From Cheilinus undulatus (taxonomy: Eukaryota > Chordata > Actinopteri > Labriformes > Labridae), in the NCBI RefSeq assembly GCF_018320785.1, contig NC_054865.1, forward strand, positions 45,530,898 through 45,594,897: a stretch of 64,000 nucleotides of DNA, read 5' to 3'. The translations under genes were made by a program, and so were the position numbers. Of the stretch, positions 23,312-54,164 are shown one piece after another. Every line of letters begins with the position of its first letter. The stretch's first letter is position 1. The notes beneath the pieces were generated by a model, which saw only the letters and a list, made by a program, of their open reading frames with translations, made no database searches and was not told where the DNA came from.

Positions 23312-23611
23312 CAGGGCCTCTAGCTATTTTGGTGCCCTAGACGAAATAATTTTTTTTTTCTCTCAACGTCTTGCTGGGCTCCCAGTGTGTGTGGGCCGGG
23401 GGCGCATGTGGAGAGAGAGAGACAAAGAGCGGCGAGGTGAGGCTAGACCATTTCACGAACGAGGGGCACAGAGGTTAGAGGAGTGCAGTTGACGATCTGT
23501 TACAATGGTGGACATATTCAAAATGCACAGGGCTCATGACAGCGCCCCCCCCCCCCTTAATGTGGCACCCGAGGCAACCACCTATAAAGCCTTTGCCCGG
23601 AATCGGCCCTG
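23312..23611. mobile_element. hAT-type miniature element (CAGGGCC ends)
   Basis: Begins CAGGGCC and ends GGCCCTG. It is flanked by CTTGTGAA (23304-23311) and CTTATGAA (23612-23619), a 7-of-8 match consistent with an old 8-bp target duplication. It holds a C12 run near 23545-23556. Confidence 0.65.
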
Positions 23612-23829
23612 CTTATGAATATAACTTCTATAATATGAACAACAACAAACACTTGTTTGTTTTCAATGGATTCACTTCAAGAAATGGATCAAATCTAGCT
23701 TTTGTTTCTCTAAAGTTTGAATCCACTGTTGGAAGTCTGTAGGGGTGATTCATTCTTCACTGCTACGCTGATTCAACACTGCTGTCTTTAAATAAACAGA
23801 CTCTAAATGGACAATTATTACCACAGAAC

Positions 23830-24243
23830 TAGGGAACGATTTGGAAAATTATCTGGTTGTGATTTTTTTCCCCCCAGTATTGCAATTGTGATTTTAAATG
23901 TTTTTATTCCTTAACTTTCTTTTATTCCTAAACAAGAGCTCAGCAATTCTTTGAAAATGTCTAATTTTGATAATTTTGATTCATATTGCAAATTGGACAT
24001 AAATTATTGCTTTGAAGGTTTTGTGTCATTCTTATATTTAATAAGAAAACATACAAAAATGAAGAAGGTAGGATATTTATAGAATGATTACATGATGCAT
24101 AACATCTCTGTTGCAAAAAAAGTTTGACCTGAAATTTGTGTCAAAATATCAGTTTGAAAGAGATATTGTACCTGTTGCAATTTGTAAATTGCAGCAGGCT
24201 ATATTGCGATTTAATGTAATTTTCGATTAATTGCCCAGCCCTA
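23830..24243. mobile_element. hAT-like miniature element (TAGGG...CCCTA ends)
   Basis: Runs from TAGGGAACGATTT to AATTGCCCAGCCCTA, flanked by CACAGAAC (23822-23829) and TACAGAAC (24244-24251), 7 of 8 identical. Related ends occur at 5340-5354 and 51225-51236 (TCAGCCCTAG). Confidence 0.6.
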
Positions 24244-24251
24244 TACAGAAC

Positions 24252-25140
24252 ATTATAAAAAATGACTCCTCAAGCAACTGAACACATATTTTAAGTTCCC
24301 TTTTTAAACACAGAAATCTAAAATCTGTCTTTTATTCAGTATTTAAATAATAATAATGTTAACTCTAATAACTACCAGGCTTTGCAGAATTGTAAAATAA
24401 AACATGTTCAATTACAAGACATGATCATAGATATAAGATTCTCACACAAAACACCGAGCACAGACATAAATATAAATTAGCTAATTTCTATTGACATGAA
24501 ATACTCGTCAGACATTTACCTGGAAATTCATGCTTTTAAGCAGCATGTTTATGTAAAAATACAAGTACTCCTATACTGCATACAATGTTTTTGTCTAATC
24601 TGTAGTACATTACCATTAATATAAGCCCCATTTACCTTGAAAATTCCAGATAAATAACTTCAAGATGTTACAGTTTTTCACAATTGCTAAAACATTATTT
24701 CCCATTCTTTGAACCAAACGGTCAGTAGGCTAAACTCACTAGCACGTTCAGATACGCCACATCAGGTGATTGTTTGTGTTTGTTGTGAACACAACATAAA
24801 AGCACAAAATGAGGCCTGGATTGCTTTTAATGGGAAAAACAATGGCTGCAACTGACATTCACTAAATAGGCTTCTTTAAGTTAAAACTTTATCTTGAGTC
24901 ACGAAGCTAAATGTGTATATTTTCCTTGGTGCAATGGTATTTCAACCCTAATATTTTGCTTTCTATATCTTGGAATATATGCATCTGGACTTGTAAGGTA
25001 AATGCAGCTTGTAATAAGAGTAATGGAATATTTCTGTCTACAAATTAGAGAAATGCACTTTGAGATTTTGCAGTGAAAAGCAACTATAAATGCCCATGTA
25101 GTGGTTTGTTATCAGCTGCCTTGTTATAATGTTACAATAG
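24252..25140. other. Intergenic DNA between CCP/EGF gene and phka2
   Basis: AT-rich; no ORF, repeat or RNA gene could be supported. It is the convergent 3'-3' interval. Confidence 0.4.
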
Positions 25141-25164
25141 TTTATTAGAGCTGAAGAGTTTATT
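25141..25164 (-). terminator. phka2: phka2 polyadenylation signals (two AATAAA)
   Basis: Two minus-strand AATAAA hexamers (plus-strand TTTATT at 25141-25146 and 25159-25164) lie 80-105 nt beyond the phka2 stop. This implies a short 3' UTR. Confidence 0.55.
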
Positions 25165-25246
25165 GAAGAGTTAACACTTACAAGCAGTTCATGAGCTAGT
25201 AATGGGAAGCTTTGCTGCATTGGCCCTTCATTAAAACATGCTTTTT

Positions 25247-44663
<19,417 letters not shown>

Positions 44664-44810
44664 CCTATCTGATTACTGCACACATAACACAACAAGTTAT
44701 TCCTAAACAAGTAGACAGCAGCACCCAACGCTAGGATGTTTTCGTAGCAGCCAAGTCCGACTACATCATATAAAACGATTCATTTGAGCTACATCACCGA
44801 GGTAACTTAC

Positions 44811-44830
44811 GATGCAGTGGTCCATCTTGA
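44811..44830 (-). promoter_or_regulatory. phka2: phka2 5' UTR exon end with upstream ATG
   Basis: A donor (gtaagt, plus-strand 44805-44810) follows ATGGACCACTGCATC on the minus strand. An acceptor lies just before the coding ATG, at 44675 or 44668. The leader therefore carries a very short upstream ORF that ends at once (TAA with the 44675 acceptor) or in a TGA overlapping the main start codon (44668 acceptor). Confidence 0.5.
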
Positions 44831-46350
44831 AAGTCCTGCAGCACTAATTCAACCTGGCACCTTCCGCAGAGGCTGCAGCTCTGCTAAAGCTGGCTAGCCG
44901 AGTAGCATCCAGCTGTTTTCATCGACAAAGACATGACACGTTACACTAAGAAGGTCATTCTACACAGACACAGCCAGATGTTCCCGTCGAACGGTGAGGT
45001 GTGTCGAGTCAGAGTCGGACCTTACAGGTGTCAGCGCATGAGGTTTCACTGGGAAGGAGTAGCGTGAGAGGTGCGTATGTCCGCTACTGCTCATCCATTC
45101 CGGAAAAAATAATTAAATAATGATCGTTGAACGACAGGGGGCGCCCTACGACCTTCATTTCAACTCCTCCTAAGGATTTAAGTCCCAGTTGTGCCCAGGT
45201 TGAGAATTTCCCTTTTAGGGAAATTCTCAAACTTTCTGAGAGCCTGTATGTACATACGAGGACATTACATTTTGGCTTTCCTAGATAAATTGTAATAAAA
45301 TATAATGATTATAAAGTCTGCTATTAGAATTTAGGAGATAATTTCAGGAGTTGCCGTAGAATCTGAGGTATTTTGTTGAAATGTTTGGGGAATTTGCTTT
45401 GAAGTTTTCATGAATCTACATTAAATTTTCTGGGCATATTTTTGTATATTTTTGAAGTGCTTGATTTGAAGTATGGGGGTGCTTGGAATTGTTTGGCTAA
45501 GGGGAATTTTTTTTTTCTTTTTTTTCTTTTTTTTTTTTTGAAAAATTAAAGGGGGAATTTGTCTGAAAATGTCCTGAATTTTCATGGAGATGTTAGGGAA
45601 AATGGCTGTTTTGGGAAATACTTTCCTTGGATTTTGGGGTGAATTTGGTGAAAACTATTTCCTGTTCAAAGATAATGCTTAGGTTTTATACTTACCAGGC
45701 CCTACTTAAACCAAATAAGTGGGGGAGAACTAAAAATGCATTCTAAACAAAAGCATGGGTCTCAAGAGGGTTAAACATCTTCATCAAAAAATAACAATTA
45801 AATGCAAATATTGCATTTATCTCTCCATTTCTTAAATTATATTGTTATTCTATAAATCCATTTACAAATAATTGAATACAGTGGAAATCTGATCAAGCCC
45901 TTTTTATGACTGCTCCATTATGATAGAAATCATAATCACAATTCTTTCGACTGATGTTCAGATCACTGTTAAACATGGCTATTTGCTGAATTTCTTCAAA
46001 CATCTGCATCTGTGTGTTAATTTTAAATGATTCTATAAATGTGTCATGTAGTCTTAGGGAGCAGCCATAACTGTTTAACAAATTCTGCAAGTTATTTTGT
46101 GTTATTCAAGCTCTGATTCCTTAAAACCAAAGAGCAACCATATTACTAAGGCCGTTTGACCCCTTTTCAAATCTAAAGCTGCCCTTCTGTCATCTTCTTT
46201 AGCGCTCTCCTTTTTAAAACAACCAGGGAGCCTGCTATGGCTCCCTCTGCTCCCCACTTAAATTAAAATGTGACCTGTTTTGGTGGGAGAGGCAGAGCCC
46301 ACTCTGTTCTGTGTAACCTCAAATAACAAAACCTATAAACAAAATGAGGT
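44831..46350. other. phka2 promoter side and intergenic DNA
   Basis: The presumed phka2 start region (44830-45100) has modest GC content and no TATA box. The rest is AT-rich with a T-rich run at 45508-45539. No repeat family was named. Confidence 0.4.
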
Positions 46351-46359
46351 AGAGGTGCC

Positions 46360-46367
46360 TATAAATA
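46360..46367 (+). promoter_or_regulatory. TATA box (TATAAATA)
   Basis: Consensus TATA element followed by a CAGCTG E-box at about 46371 and then the small ORF at 46431. A start site near 46390 would leave a 5' leader of about 40 nt. No other gene in this interval uses it: ap1s2 begins about 1 kb further on. Confidence 0.35.
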
Positions 46368-46430
46368 CTTCAGCTGCACATTTCAGGCTCCTCTCATCTC
46401 CTGTGGATTGTGGGATAAAGGACACACAAA

Positions 46431-46547
46431 ATGGGGCGTGAATATGATGCTGAGAGTGACATGGAGATGTTGACCCTTGGATTTTGCTGCCCCTTTGGTA
46501 CAGGAGGTTCTTTTTTCATGATTGTAGGAAGTCAAAATTGCAACTGA
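46431..46547 (+). CDS. Candidate small ORF or orphan first exon behind a TATA box
   Basis: A 38-codon ORF starting MGREYDAESDMEMLTLGF and followed by a Cys-Cys-Pro run. It lies 64 bp downstream of a good TATAAATA and ends at TGA 46545-46547. Local GC is higher than in the surrounding DNA. I recognise no homologue and cannot find a convincing continuing exon; a weak donor (GTACAG at 46498) exists. It could be a real short peptide gene, the first exon of a gene whose other exons I missed, a pseudogene or chance. It lies in the phka2/ap1s2 intergenic interval on the ap1s2 strand. Confidence 0.2.
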   Translation: MGREYDAESDMEMLTLGFCCPFGTGGSFFMIVGSQNCN

Positions 46548-47113
46548 AATTTAAGCTTGATTGATTTTCAAGCAGTAGCCCTTAGTATTGTGGACAAAGT
46601 CAGAATTTTTAAAATGAGCTTTGTTGAAACAGTTGGCCCATTACAGTAATGTTTGACCGTTTGAAAATATTGGTTAATAGACTGAAACATTTTGGTGGAT
46701 AAAATGATAAACATTAGAAAAAAAATACAGTATGAACAAATAATCAATTAATTAAACAACAGATAGAGGCATTTATTAAATCTTGTCTTAAAATCAAATC
46801 TTTAATCAGTTTCAAAGTGTGTATAGATTTCTTAATACTGATTGTCTTTGTGGCCTCAATACATTTTTAATTCATTGGAGACAACTGTAAAGTGTGGGTG
46901 AGATTTATAACAGTTTAACCTTATGATTATAAAATTGAACAATCAGTATCAGAAGGTTAATTATTTGATATATTTTTGTATTATTTTCATAGGATGATGC
47001 ATAAGAAATAAAATGATACATTGAATTAAATTTTTCCTCTTGTATTTTAATACAACCAAGTACATTGATTCACAGTTTTGAAGACAGGAAGCCATAGCTG
47101 CATTCGAGGAATA

Positions 47114-47176
47114 ACGTCACGAATAACGGGATCTTTAAGCCAATCACATTCCCAGGCTGTAGCTGTCTCGACCAAT
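47114..47176 (+). promoter_or_regulatory. ap1s2: ap1s2 upstream promoter elements (CRE-like half site, two CCAAT boxes)
   Basis: ACGTCA at 47114-47119 and CCAAT at 47140-47144 and 47172-47176 lie about 190-250 bp upstream of the first ap1s2 exon, whose donor is at 47368. Spacing and orientation suit a TATA-less housekeeping promoter. Function is inferred from position only. Confidence 0.5.
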
Positions 47177-47364
47177 CATAGCACCGCTTTCTTAAACGTT
47201 GTGTCTCACCAGCAAACACTATACAGCTAAGTGTTTAGCATCAGGGTGGCTAAGAGGCTAGCATACGGATACTAAAAGTACTTCTTTTCTGCTTTTATTT
47301 ATGTATTTTCTATGATTTAGTGAAGTTACCAGCCGCTTTAGGAACTAAACCCACGGCACAGTCG

Positions 47365-50300
47365 ATGGTAATGAGTCGTGTTTACTTCTCGTGTCTGTTG
47401 TAGCTAGCTAAGCGTCGCAGGAGGGGGCGCAAATGACACTTAACGTGTTGTTTATGTTAATATGTGACAATTCAGCAAGTTTAGCCGACGTATGGGGATG
47501 TAGCTTAGATCGTGCTCTAAAAAGTCACGTAATAACTTGTATGAAAATACATTGATTGGCTGGTTTTGCCGTTTTGTCTTCGAAAACATACATGTGGTCC
47601 CGTTAGGGCGTTTATCACTTACTCTTTCAGATGTAGATTCGGCATTAATTTTGTTATCACGGAAATATTATATTTAACATAACATTCACACGATTGGCGG
47701 CGACAACAACGTACAATCAGCTCCATTGCGTGTTTTGTGCATTGCCGTTTCCTAATGCTCATATTTCTTAAAATGTTTTGAGTTAATGTTCATTTCATTT
47801 CATCCAGCGATAACTTCAAACCAAACTTCCTCCTTCAGATGCAGTTCATGCTGCTGTTCAGCCGGCAGGGAAAGCTGCGGTTACAGAAATGGTACGTGCC
47901 TTTGTCTGACAAGGAGAGGAAGAAGATCTCCAGAGACCTAGTCCAGACAATACTGGCCAGGAAGCCCAAGATGTGCAGCTTCTTGGAGTGGAGAGACCTC
48001 AAGATTGTGTACAAAAGGTTAGTGAATAACAGACCTTTCAATAGGATGTGATGTCCTTACAATATCTCACTTATTTCTCTTTATTTATTTATTTAATTCA
48101 AATGTATTTAACGAAGAAAAAACTGATAAAGGTAAAGAATCTCATTATCAAGAGTGTCCTGGCAGTGACAAGCAGCAGAGCAGGGGATCACCAAAACATT
48201 TTCAACCTGATGTCTCTTTTCCAACACCTTTTATCTGCTGTTAAAAAGATTAAAAGACACCAGCTCCACAATGCACAAACAGTCCTGCTAAAGATTCCAG
48301 CCTGCAGGAGCAGCATACCTAAACTCCTTTTCCCCATTGGAAACAGATAGTAACAGAATCACAGAGTGAAGATTGTAGCTTCCAGTACTTTCCACTTAAT
48401 ACAATCTCACAAGTGTAATGGAAGCAGATTTAGTATAGCTTTTCAGATGTTTCTTAGGTCTTTTATTTGTGCAAACAAATGAAGATTAAAATAAGGCATA
48501 GGTATGCATGCACAGATGGCACAAAAGAAACCCATAAGGGTTTATAAGAGGGTCCCACCTAACACATTAATACACTGGAGGGGTTCTGCCTCAAAATACA
48601 TGTATTCATATAAAATCTAAAAGCTGATATTATAGTTGAGAGGCAGACAGTTCCTTTAAGTGCTGTAACATAATGTATTTAAAGATTGCTGTATGTAGTT
48701 AAGAGCACTACTTTAAGATCTTTTTTAAAACCATTAATACAAGTGTGACCAAGGAGAGAGGCAGAAAATCAGTTCCAGATGACTAGGCCTCTGATGGTGA
48801 TTGAGAACTGCCTGAGGCTGGTTCTGTAGAATACACTATGAAGAAGATCAACAGATCTGGTATGATAACAGTGGATCTTTGACCTGGTAACACAAAAGCA
48901 ATTGAAAGATTTAGAAAGCGAGTTGTAAAGGAACTTTAAAAACAAAGGCGTCTATTCATAGTTTATTTGGTCAAATATATTTAATAATCGTATGCTCTGA
49001 AATAACTGAGAAGTATGAGCATTCCGGTTTGAGTAGGTGATGATTCTAACAATTTTTTGTAATGAAAAAATGGAACAGAGTTTAGATTTCTATGTGGAAG
49101 CCCATACTATATTACCGTAAGAAATGAAAAGATACATGGCAAGAGATGTCTTACACATTTTGAAATACCGATACTTTTGCTAATTTATTAGACACTTTTA
49201 CAGCTGATCTTGTAATCGATAATAAAACTTTAGAATTTAACATAAAAGGCATGTTCATGCACATTATTATCTATGGCAGTGGGCTGGATATTATGTGAGA
49301 GAGATTGTTGTATTTTTTGTTTATACGATGCTTATTGTGACTTATTAAAGTAACTTCCTATGACCATGATTTTTTTGAATGTAGGTCTTTTAAAAGCTGA
49401 TGGTGAGTTCCTATATTACAATAAGTGAAAAAAGTTTGTTTCTGGGAATGGAATTAGTGGTTTAAAATAATAATCCAATTAACAGATTTACTTTAGAGCA
49501 TTTTTCTTGTTGTATCTGATTAAGTTGTTATTTCTCTGTGTTGTGTGAAGAGGCTTTAATGGTGGACTTTGTTTGATGGAGACTAGCATGTTGTTGTAAT
49601 CTTAAGGAACGGTGCATGTGGTCCTTGTGTTTTTTACCTTTATGTTGCAAGCCTTAATATTTCAAAATAATATTAAAATTCTGCATTTAAGATTGTCATT
49701 GTTGAATCTGCCAAGCATTTCATGTGATGACTTATTGTTTGGATGTTTTATTGTTTGTTTGGTTTTGCACATTGTTGAGGTTTTTAACACCAGTGATTCA
49801 GTGATGAGTTTGTCATTGACAGAGATTTCTGACAGTAAAATGTCGCCTTCTGTTGTGTTATGAAAGTCAGATACAAAAAAAACCTTCTCTGACAATAGCT
49901 CCCAAACAATGAAAGACAGTAATATAATGTATAAAGACTGTCTGGTTTTCTCTTGAACATTAGCCTGTTGAGTCATACTATTAAAAAAGAAAAAAAACAA
50001 TAAAGACTGTCAAAAATGTTCATCATATAAGGAAGCACTAGGATGCACTTCCCACGTTCATAATATAATTTTCCTTTGACAATGAATGCCCAAATACTTG
50101 TAGCTATCATAACCTTGTTAATAAATGTGCGCCCCTCTTTTTCTCCTGCTTTGTTGCAGATATGCGAGTCTGTATTTCTGCTGTGCAGTCGAGGACCAGG
50201 ATAATGAGCTGATCACCCTGGAGATCATCCACAGATATGTGGAGCTGCTGGATAAATATTTTGGCAGTGTGAGTTTTGCAAAGGTCATCATACTGACTGA

Positions 50301-53272
50301 TAATGTGTGTGGTGAACCATTAAATGTTTATTAGAGAAGCCATTGTTGGACAGTGTCAGGAGGACCTGCTCTGATCTGCTGCTGTTTGTGATGTTGTCAT
50401 CTCACAGGTTTGTGAGCTGGATATCATTTTCAACTTTGAGAAGGCATACTTTATCCTGGACGAGTTCCTCCTGGGCGGAGAGGCCCAGGAGACATCCAAG
50501 AAGAACGTGCTGAAAGCTATCGAGCAAGCTGACTTGCTGCAGGAGGTATGCATCATTCTTTATCAATGGATATCAGAAGCAGTTAGATTTGTGAAGAATA
50601 ATGTGAGATGAACAGGTATCGAGGTGTGATTCAATGCAAGCAATCTGGCAGTATGAAACTGAGTGAGTATGATAGGCAGACAGTGTTTCCCTGGAGTTTT
50701 AAAACCTGAAAGAGTTTCTTGAAAAAGAAAAACTTGTTTTAGTCAGACCAAAAGTCACACTCCAAAAGAACTTGAATTTCACAAGCAAGAACCAAACCAT
50801 GAGATTAAACTGTTTTTCACTGATTATTTTTTAAATGCATTTTCTTTGAATTTTGTGTTCGATGTGATCATTTTGCAGAAGCTCCTTCAGGATCTGCCTT
50901 TGCACTAAGGCAAATTGAATTTACATTTAATTGCAATATGCCCTGCTGCAATTTTCAAATTGCAGAAGTTTTAATATTTCTTTGAACTAAAATGTATGTC
51001 AACAAAACTAGTTTCATACATTTTCTTTTTGCAGCAGAGATGCTATGCTATACACATCAGGGAAACAATTAAGCATCATTTTATTTTCCCAGAATACTTT
51101 ATATGTTTTTGCCTTTTTTGTTTGCAAGAATTACATTGAAATGCTCATTCCTTTCAACACAACAATTGGCATTGCATCTGCAATATGAGTCAAATAATTG
51201 CAGTCAGATATTGAAAAAAAAAATGTTCAGCCCTAGTTTTCACGATGGTTGCTACAATGCTAAGTTAAACATATCAATAAATTTAATCTTGTGATTGAAG
51301 TAGGAAAATAAAGATATATAATTCATACTTTAAAAAAGAAAAAAAAAGAATTACATTATTTTGCAAATTAATTAAAAACAAAAACTGAAATATCACACTG
51401 AACTAAGTATTCAGACCCTTTGCAAAAACACTTGAAATTTAGCTCAGGTTCCTCCCATTTCTCTGGATCTTTGCTGAGAGGTTTACACCTTAGTTAGTGT
51501 AGAATCAATGAATTGATTGGACATGATTTCATGACTTCACTGTAGAATTTTTTTTCTTGGAGTATGCAAAAAAACTCCCCACGAAAGCCAAGTGGGCTTT
51601 TATTACCTCCGCCAAGGAGGTTATGTGCGGGTTCGCTTGTTCGTTTGTTTGTTAGCAACGTAACTCAAAAAGTTGTGGACGGATTTTGAGGAAATATCAG
51701 AAATGGCATAAGGAAGAACTGATTAGATTTTGGGAGTGATCCAGACCACTGTCTGGATTCAGGATTTTTTTTAAGGATTCTATACTATTGGGAGATAGGG
51801 CTAATTGTGGAGGTCTGCGCTGTTACCACTTTACACCAGGAGATGGCGGACATGAGTAACTTCAATCCCAGTAGCATTCTGGGTGTGTTTCTATTCAAAG
51901 TTTTGGAGTTTGTAGAGTTTGAAAGATGCACATCCAGTTGGAGAAAAGTCGGAGCGTAACAGAGAGAAAGACAGCGAATCGTAGCAAGAATACTCACAAT
52001 ACTGGGAGGAATAGAGGAATATTCACCCTCTGCCATGACTTCCAGTCATCCAGTGAGACCATGAGTGAGACTGTCAGTGCATCTGTTTGCATCCGCAGGC
52101 AACGCTTCCACCATGATAGTCCACCCATAGCAAAGCCAATGCTTTGCCTCACCGTGTTTCCACCCCATTGGGGAGGGAGTAATTGGCGAATGCCGTGGTG
52201 GGGGGCACATGGGGACAGATCCAGGAATTTTTATAAAGGATTCTTCACTATTGGGAGATAGGGCTGATGGCGGAGGTCTGCGCTCTCCGAGTGCTTTTAT
52301 AGTTTATTTAGCACTGGCATCTTGCCACTCTGCCATAAGCTCAGATCAGTGGAGGGCTACTTCTAGAACTTTGTCCCATCTCCACGAAGCATGTCTGGAG
52401 TGCAGTCAGAGGGACCATTGGGTTCTTGGTCTCCTCTCTTACTAAGGCCATTCTCCGCTAATTGCTCAGTTTGGCCAGGCAACCAGTTCTTGGAAGAGTC
52501 CTGGTTGTGCCAAACTTCTTCATTTTGAGAATTATGAGGCCACTGAGCTCTTGGGAACATTCAGTGCAGCAGAACTTTTTTGTAGCCTTCCCCAGATCTG
52601 TTTCTGTAAACAATCCAGTCTCAGAGCTGTGCAGGCAGTAACTTTGACTTCATGGCTTGGTTTTTGCTCTGGTAGCTTTGTCAGCTGTGAGGCCTCCTAC
52701 AGATACTTTCCGACTGAGTTGTTGCTTTCAAAGACAGCAGTGTAAAACAATGAATTGTGTGAATTTTGTATCCTTGGAATATGTTGATTTTAGAATAACA
52801 TTTTTATTCAATATGCTGACATTGAACCAGACAGAAGGAAATATCTAAGACATTTTTGTGTTTTCTCACATCGCTGCTCTCAACAGCTGGTCCTTTTATG
52901 CTTGCAGTGTTTACATACTACCTTTTCTCCTCCTGGACAGTGAGCTAAAGCGAGTGCCACATATTTTCTCTGATGTCTAGTTGTTTTCATTTGCAGTCAA
53001 CAGAAGCAGGACTGTGATGTATTTTTAGCATGGCATGCAGAAGCATTGTTATAACAGCCTGGCTGACTGTGCAGTCCTGTTGAAAGTTAAAGTCCCTGGA
53101 AAAGCCTTTGTAGCTTACAGTCCTGAATCATGTACTTAAATTATAATATAGGAGGTTCTTTTTGCTGCAAACTGTGACACATTAAAAACAATAACAGAAC
53201 GTTTTTGTTTCTCTTCTTCTGCAGGAGGCTGAGGCACCACGAAGCGTTTTAGAAGAAATTGGCCTTACATAA
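47365..53272 (+). CDS. ap1s2: AP-1 complex subunit sigma-2
   Basis: Small sigma chain of the clathrin adaptor AP-1, which sorts cargo at the trans-Golgi network and endosomes. Coding exons are 47839-48017, 50160-50268, 50408-50545 and 53225-53272, giving 157 residues from [19 protein letters not shown] to LEEIGLT, the expected length. The Clat_adaptor_s fold is complete; the dileucine-binding sigma core includes [20 protein letters not shown]. An ATG sits immediately upstream of the donor at 47368 (ATG at 47365-47367), and the next coding exon begins exactly with ATG at 47839, so the protein could start MMQFM or MQFM; I give the wider span. The ending [16 protein letters not shown] separates it from sigma-1A and sigma-1C. 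It diverges from phka2 and converges on zrsr2. Confidence 0.96.
48018..50159. other. ap1s2 intron without resolved feature
   Basis: Contains long low-GC stretches that look like diverged repeat sequence, but I could assign no family, exon or RNA gene. Confidence 0.4.
50900..51236. repeat. Diverged repeat ending TTCAGCCCTAG
   Basis: The right end resembles those at 5354 and 24243; the interior alternates AATTGCAGAAG and TTGCAATATG words. Boundaries approximate. Confidence 0.4.
51397..52830. mobile_element. Rearranged Tc1/mariner-like element (third family) with nested insertion
   Basis: 51397-51480 is the inverted copy of an end found at 27430-27520 (AAGTATTCAGACCC...CTCCCATTTCTC). 52320-52680 matches 27005-27330 (CCATAAGCTCAGATCAGTGG, TTCTTGGAAGAGTCCTGG, CATGGCTTGGTTTTTGC). 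A different repeat occupies the middle (51600-52302). Confidence 0.65.
51600..52302. repeat. CCTCCGCCAAGGAGG repeat, two partial copies
   Basis: Starts TATTACCTCCGCCAAGGAGG, a 15-bp near-palindrome. The right-end phrase ATTGGGAGATAGGGCT followed by GGAGGTCTGCGCT occurs twice (about 51788-51822 and 52252-52285), so it is a tandem or nested pair. Common in fish genomes; no coding content. Confidence 0.6.
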
Positions 53273-54164
53273 ATGATCTTACTGCTGCTCTCCTGCAGTT
53301 CTTTCTCCCAGATTTAAATCTGGAAGCGTCTGTGTCTTTCTCCCGTCTTCTCCTGATTGTGTCAGTGTTATATGTATAAAATCACCGCCTGTGTGCTGTA
53401 CTTCTCTGTACTGTACTATCCCGTCATGTGCTTTGAATGTGGTGCCAACTGTGGTTTTGATGTGTCCCCCATGTACAAGCTCCCTCACTGTAGTATCCAG
53501 TGCTATTAGCGTACCCGTACTTTCTTAAGACTCCACAAAGAACAATGTAGCAAACACATGAAAACTCTAGCATCGTATTAAGATCATGCATTGTCACTTA
53601 TTGCAGAGTCCTGTGTTGTGTTTGGTTTAAATGACTTTCTGAGGTGCTGCTTCAGCTGTTTGTACCTTTGGTAGATTTCTATCACATTTGAATCACAGTA
53701 GTGCATTTGATTTAATGATAACAAAATAGTCACCCATCTTTGAGTAACCAAAACAAGGCATAATTTACAAACTTTGAAGGTTTTATGATAGTATTTACAG
53801 ACTCTTAAAATCTAAAGTCTGAAAGTTTAAATATAAAATCTGCTTGATTTGATTGAGGTTTCAGTTTTGTTTCCTAACATGACCCTTTAACCTAATCCTA
53901 CTTGGAGGAAAAGACAAAAACAAGACATAATTTTGCAAAAACATCAATTTAGCACAGGATAGCTACCTTGTAAGTGCTACACATATGGAACAGAATTTTT
54001 TTGAAGTACCCCTTTCATTCTGGGCAAACTTATTTGCATTTAAAAAAGACAATTGTGAAACAGGCTTAAGATAGGCTTTGCACAGGGATGAATGCATTTA
54101 TGGAAAATGATTTTTTTTTTTTTTTTTTTTTTTTGAAATTGCTCTGAGGCTTAGCTCTGCATCT

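Noticed and set aside
45893-46090. Minus-strand 65-codon ORF
   Set aside because: No domain, no splice context, AT-rich codon use; likely chance or an old repeat.
49612-49863. Plus-strand 83-codon ORF in the ap1s2 intron
   Set aside because: Low-complexity hydrophobic reading in AT-rich intron; no family recognised.
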